DNA of 64,000 nt, taken from positions 5,613,394 through 5,677,393 of the forward strand of contig CM063262.1 of assembly GCA_032158295.1 (NCBI GenBank), written 5' to 3'. Made by a program: the position numbers and the translations under genes. The notes under the pieces were generated by a model, which saw only the letters and a list, made by a program, of their open reading frames with translations, did not search any database and was not told the DNA's origin. Shown piece after piece: positions 59,582 through 64,000 of this stretch (the first letter of the stretch is position 1; every line of letters starts with the position of its first letter). Source of the DNA: Pycnopodia helianthoides. Lineage: Eukaryota > Echinodermata > Asteroidea > Forcipulatida > Asteriidae.

Positions 59582-59945
59582 AAGGAGATCACAGCCCACT
59601 TGGTAAAAGAACACAACCAACATCAACATATAAAATAGAAAAACTTAACAAAACAAGTAACTCTTGCTTTTAACAAATATTTTTAGATTAAAAGTTCATG
59701 CAGTTAAAAAAACAAAAAATAAGTAAAGAATGAAATAAGATTTAAAGCGGAACATGGAATGATGAAATTAAAAAATTAGCAACATGTAGGAAGCAGTTTT
59801 TGGTTGGTGTTACTCTGTATCAAAACATGGCAGTTGGTAATCTCAAAATATTGTAAAATTTTGGAGATGGTCGGAGCTCTTAAACACTTAGAGATGGGTA
59901 GAAACAAAAACAAAACCAATAAATAGAAAATGCAAAAAAAATTCT
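59582..59945 (+). other. Probable SORL1 3' UTR with AATAAA at 59918
   Basis: AT-rich sequence after the stop codon. The first canonical AATAAA is at 59918-59923; vertebrate SORL1 has a long 3' UTR, so later signals may be used too. The exact end cannot be seen. Confidence 0.5.
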
Positions 59946-60985
59946 GATGCAGTGAGGCTCGACATCTCTAGTAGAGTAACAACATTTATATAGAAATAAT
60001 GTTTTAACCCGTTAGGTGGGTCATTTTTATATATATGTATTTTTTGGTGGAGCTGCCAAACAGGAAAATATTGCTTAATAGATTTGTTCATGCTGAGCAA
60101 GAGGTGGCAGGGAACCAGTTACAAATGACACATGTATCGGCAGGAGATTTAGAATGGTAACCGGCGTTTTACCGGGCCAGATTGTTCTGCGATTAGCAAA
60201 CTTGTACACTATATCTAGCAGCTCTTAGGACTGTTTCATGCAGTATCAGCGAACACGGCCCCTCCCATGGGTTGTCTTTATTCAAATTGGACCCCCCCCC
60301 CCCACAGAGGAATTCTTTAGAAAAGGGAATAATAGAACAATAGCAGGAACTGTTTAGGTTGTGAGAAATCAGCGGTCACGAAGCTCGGTTGGTCCGAATG
60401 TCCGCCGAAACTACTCGGCAACATGTAACAGACAGTTGATGTCAATGACTGGGTGACACCTACAATTTGTCATGAACTGCACGTTTTAAACCATTTAAAA
60501 AACCGTGAGGCGTAAAACACAACGTTTACAATATTTCAGGGCTTAAAAAAGGGCCAACAAACTTGAAAATCATAACTCCTTAGATTACTTGTTTGCAGAT
60601 ATTGGACCCTACTTTTATGAGTGAAGTCGTTGTTACACAGGTTGATTTCTGCCAAGTTAGCGTTAAAACTGTTTTGCTTCTGTCAGTTTTAATTCAAGGG
60701 AAGGAAGATTGCAGGGGGGCCGCTATCCTACCAGAGTGCATCGCGGGTGCGTGGTTAATATGCAAGTTAGGTCTCTGATGTTTTGCGGAGCTTTGTGTGT
60801 GTGAGGGTCCGTTACACAGGCCCCAGTGCCTGATTTCAAGGACCTGATTGTAGGCAGAATGTATCGGTTAACCTTTTTCCTTGGCAGGATTAGGGGCGTT
60901 TTAGTTGACAGCAGACTAAGGACTGGGACACGCTACCCTTCTTTCTTATTATATAAGTCAACCAAGGTCAGAGCACAAAGAGTGT
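59946..60985. other. Intergenic or distal 3' UTR sequence
   Basis: A diverged copy of the AGCTGCTTAAGCA foldback repeat lies at about 60048-60232 (GGAGCTGCCAAACAGGAAAA to TATATCTAGCAGCTCTT). Otherwise nothing recognised. Confidence 0.5.
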
Positions 60986-60993
60986 CATTTTAA

Positions 60994-61231
60994 CCCTTTC
61001 ATGCGCCGACCGGTCGCTAGCGACCAGTTAAATCCCTGCAGACAAATAGTTGTAAAACAAAATTTAAAGATCCCACGGCCACACAGTTTTCAGAATGGGA
61101 AAGAGGACTTTTGAGGGCACTGTTGTGACCAGTTTTTTTTTGGGGGGGTGGTGATTTGCAAAAATTGAGTGAACAAATTAATGTGTCCATATGATCAATT
61201 TGTCACAAAAATAAATGGTGCATGAAAAGGG
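60994..61231. mobile_element. piggyBac-type MITE
   Basis: TTAA-CCCTTTCATGCGCCGACC at the left and GGTGCATGAAAAGGG-TTAA at the right, so terminal CCCTTT/AAAGGG inverted repeats with TTAA target duplications, the classic piggyBac end structure. 238 bp, no transposase. Subterminal CGACCGGTCGCTAGCGACC is palindromic. Confidence 0.85.
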
Positions 61232-61489
61232 TTAAAAGCTGTTGTTTTTGTCCGTGGTCACCGATCATAGCCAATTTGTGTGACCCTTGATGCCAAGACC
61301 AGGCAACTTCCTGCCGGAAAACTCAAAACTAATTTTTTTTATTTTATTTGCTGATCAAATAGATGAGAACAGATTCCAATCAATGCCTGAGTTGCAGTCT
61401 GTAAGGTGACTGTTTCTCGGCAGATAGAACATTCAGAGGTATTATACAGAATTGGTGAGGATAAAAAACTCTTTAGTCTAAAAGCTTAC

Positions 61490-61795
61490 AGATAATGAAA
61501 AAAAACATACTAGAACCATTTTTAGTATTACTTTTTTTTTTTCTGTGAAATAATTCCTTCCAAAATGAAGTCATATTCGAGAAAAACTGTATCTGAAAAC
61601 CTGAAAAAAAACAAAAACACAACTGCCGATTGCCAAAATAAAGGACAATTTGTTTACATGCTAAACATTTGTGCATGGTTTTTAGCTATCACTCCTGACT
61701 CACACAACGGATTACGCCCAAATTTGTTATTTCGCGTATAATATGGTTGATCACACTAAACACTGTCTGCGACTATTTTGTCAGCTCTGCCAATC
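61490..61795. repeat. Dispersed repeat, second copy of 13485-13775
   Basis: Same ordered blocks (GAAAAACTGTATCTGAAAAC, CACAACGGATTACGCCC, ATATGGTTGATCACAC). No coding capacity. Confidence 0.6.
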
Positions 61796-62169
61796 TGCCA
61801 ATCCTGTATCATGTCTTTAACATGTCTTTAAGGTGTCGCTTCTCGTTGATATAACAGCTGATGTTTCGTTTTTTCACAACTTTCAGTGTCGCTATTTTTT
61901 CTTAAAACCTTTTTCCAAAAAGTGCCTGCATTTGGCGCAGGGCATCGCGTTTCGTCAAGAGTAGAAGACCATGTCACACGGGGTAAATTACAGGCAAACA
62001 GTTCCTGAAATGTTCAGGCAACCTCCATAGAAGAGGACGAGGCATTCACACTTGAATTTTTTTATTCATTTTAAAAGCTGTTGTTTTTGTCCGTGTTCAT
62101 ATTTTTATTCATGGAGATGGCCAGGACACTTCTGAAAAGGAAAAAAAACCACAATCAATTACTCCTGTA

Positions 62170-62353
62170 CTACTGAAGTGTTCCATTTGCGCGCACGGCA
62201 GGCTGTTGCCGCCTTCGCTCGGCACCCAACGGTCCCACCCAAGACCCCTGAGATGGGCTGATGAGCTTGTACAATGTCTCGTTCAGGATGTAGTGGTGCA
62301 TGATGGGAACGATTGCACTGCAGTTGGTGTAATGCGCACAATCACACAATGTA
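62170..62353 (-). CDS. Candidate 3'-terminal exon of an unrecognised convergent gene
   Basis: On the - strand, one nt plus 60 codons and TAG: TLCDCAHYTNCSAIVPIMHH, then YILNETLYKLISPSQGSWVG, then PLGAERRRQQPAVRANGTLQ. A pyrimidine-rich stretch and AG precede it at 62354-62355. AATAAA on the - strand lies at 62104-62109 and again at 62061-62066, 60-110 nt after the stop. Composition is richer in G+C than the flanks. I do not recognise the family. The start of the exon is a guess from the nearest usable acceptor; upstream exons would be at higher coordinates, probably beyond the window. Confidence 0.4.
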
Positions 62354-64000
62354 CTTGCACGATATGATAAAGCATACAGGCTCCATGGAACGATCTTTTA
62401 AAACCAAGGTAAAAGGAATGTTGCGATCAACCCCTATTTTTTTAGTACAAGGCAAAGATTGGCAATAATTGTTTGCAACGGATTTACACAATAGAGCTTC
62501 ATTATTATTGATAGTCGAATCTCCCGTAACTAGGAAGGAGTGACCAGGAGTTATTAGGTCGGGGGGGGGGGGGAATGGTCCAATGCACACATGTTTACGT
62601 CAGCTCATTCCAGCGCCTTTTGACTTGGGCGCTGGGACCGAGCCAAGTTGCCGCCAAGTTGCCGCCAAGTTGCTGGTAAAAGTTGCCTAGTGTGACACGA
62701 CACGTAGACAGAAAGTAGCAGTGATCAGAGCAGCTGTAGCCATCAAGAAGTTTAAAGAACTGTTTCTGTATGATGCACTTTAAAGAGTATACATATTGTT
62801 CAGATATATTTTATACTGGGAGTTAAAAATTTGCTTGTATAATTGTGCTAATTGAGGTTTTTTTGTGTTTTTGTTTCTTCTTACATAACACAGACTTAAC
62901 AGATAATTGTGTTAGGGACTTTCACTTAATGGTGTCGAATTGTGTTTCAAAAAAGAGGCAGCGCAAATCTCGGATAAAGCTACACTTGACGGTCGTGTCA
63001 AATTCATTGCTTTTTTGCACCTGTGTATTATTAAGATTTTTAAATATTTTGGCGACGCACCATTGTAGTTTGCATGTTGGAATCTTGTCGCTCCGGCGGT
63101 CACGGTTTTTTCGTAACTTCAGTTGGTTTTTTTTGGGGGGGGGGTCTGCCTTTTTGGATATTGGTGCGACACACCATGGCAGTTTATTTTACAATCTTGT
63201 TGCGATCGTAATTTCTCAGAGGTGATGGTGATTAGTTTATGCTTACGCTAAAGAACCAACATTAAATCCAACAGTACTGAATTTGTTTAAAATTAAAAAT
63301 TCCGACGATTGATTTGAAAAAAAGGAAATGAAAGTCGATTTACTGTAAAGCTGCAGTGAGGCAGGATAAGAGTTGGCGTTCAAGTCCAAAGTGGTTCAGA
63401 GATCGTCAAAATGAATTGTTCTTTGCATTTGCCCATTTGGTGCTCGATATGTGGCATGGTGTACCCCCCCCCCACCCCTCCTATTGTGTCTTCATTGTGT
63501 TCTGGGAATCTTGGGAAATCTTTAGAGGATTTTAGAGCGGAAGTACTTCTGTACAAGAGGAATAGAGTGTGTTATAGTATGGGAACATTGGGGGTGGGGG
63601 TGGACCACCCTCTACCCCATATCGGGCATGGTATACAATTGCCTGCAAGCGTTCCTGTCTTTTGCTGGGGGTGTGGGGTTGGGACGGAGAAGAGGCATTT
63701 TGAGGTGCTAGATGGCAGTAAGGTAATGACCTCGTAGATACTTAGTGAGGAGGGGAGGGGGTATGCGCTTTTCTTTGGTCACATGGTTGCGGGACGAATG
63801 TAGCTCCACCCAATGTGCAGTCAAGTATGCCACTCTGTGTGCGCACATGCCTTAGTTTTTTTGTTGACCAAAATTGGCTTATAATTGCAAGTTTGTCGCA
63901 ACTAACTGAAAACACGGCTTTGGGGTTATGGTCAGTCTGCTGCCACCTAGTGTCTGAAGTCTTCTCGTGTGTGAAGCATAATTAGATCTTGGGATAGATG
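62354..64000. other. Intergenic or intron of the convergent gene
   Basis: 63470-63640 is a diverged copy of 390-540 (ATTGTGTCTTC, CTGGGAATCT, GGGAACATTGGGGG versus GGGAATACTGGGGG). 63050-63200 contains two loosely similar CGACGCACCATTGTAGTTT / CGACACACCATGGCAGTTT blocks. No exon recognised. Confidence 0.5.

Larger units (their letters stand above)
58990..59186 (+). repeat. SORL1: Two tandem copies (102-bp unit) of the terminal exon
   Basis: Each unit contains CACTCTGTCCAATCATATTG then an AG acceptor and GTGATGAGGAGGACCAGCCA, the start of the real last exon with its acceptor context. A third, exon-less partial unit follows at 59187-59216 (GAGGCTGAATTAACATGAAT). Confidence 0.95.

Noticed and set aside
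62845..63225. 126-residue + strand frame downstream of SORL1
   Set aside because: Phe/Leu/Ser-rich translation of T-rich DNA, with no start context, splice sites or family resemblance.

Overview
The window is a stretch of animal (metazoan) nuclear DNA filled almost entirely by one intron-rich gene on the + strand: the orthologue of SORL1 (also called LR11 or SorLA), the VPS10-domain sorting receptor. I could place 43 coding exons between 1641 and 59581. They carry most of the VPS10 beta-propeller, the 10CC modules, a five-blade YWTD propeller with an EGF-like module, ten LDL-receptor class A (CR) repeats, six fibronectin type III domains, a transmembrane helix, and a cytoplasmic tail that keeps the FANSHY motif and an acidic C-terminus ending DDEPLVVA. 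Only the first part of the gene (signal peptide, propeptide, first VPS10 strands) lies upstream of the window. Exon phases agree at every junction except one (43993/44598).

The domain order matches vertebrate SORL1, but the introns are packed with tRNA-derived SINEs, TTAA-flanked MITEs and foldback repeats. This suggests an invertebrate deuterostome, most likely an echinoderm. That is inference from protein similarity and repeat style, not a database match.

Layout. 1-1640: upstream intron with dispersed repeats. 1641-15180: VPS10 domain. 14991-17538: 10CC modules. 17935-21758: YWTD propeller. 22865-23062: EGF-like module. 24820-37847: ten one-exon CR repeats. 38442-58045: six FN3 domains. 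58369-58593: transmembrane segment and FANSHY tail. 59517-59581: last exon. 59582 to about 60000: probable 3' UTR. 60000-64000: intergenic DNA with repeats, plus a candidate 3'-terminal exon of an unrecognised convergent gene on the - strand (62170-62353).

Roughly a quarter of the window is tandem repeat inside introns. The main arrays have units of 82, 17, 317, 75, about 41, about 32 (with a 610-bp higher-order unit), 45, 36 and 69 bp. Two are of special interest. An 82-bp minisatellite copies the 3' end of a VPS10 exon together with its splice donor about 15 times. The terminal exon has two tandem copies just upstream, each with an AG acceptor and each encoding a tail that stops before the GGA-type C-terminal motif. 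No operons, CRISPR arrays, viral genes or prokaryotic features were seen.
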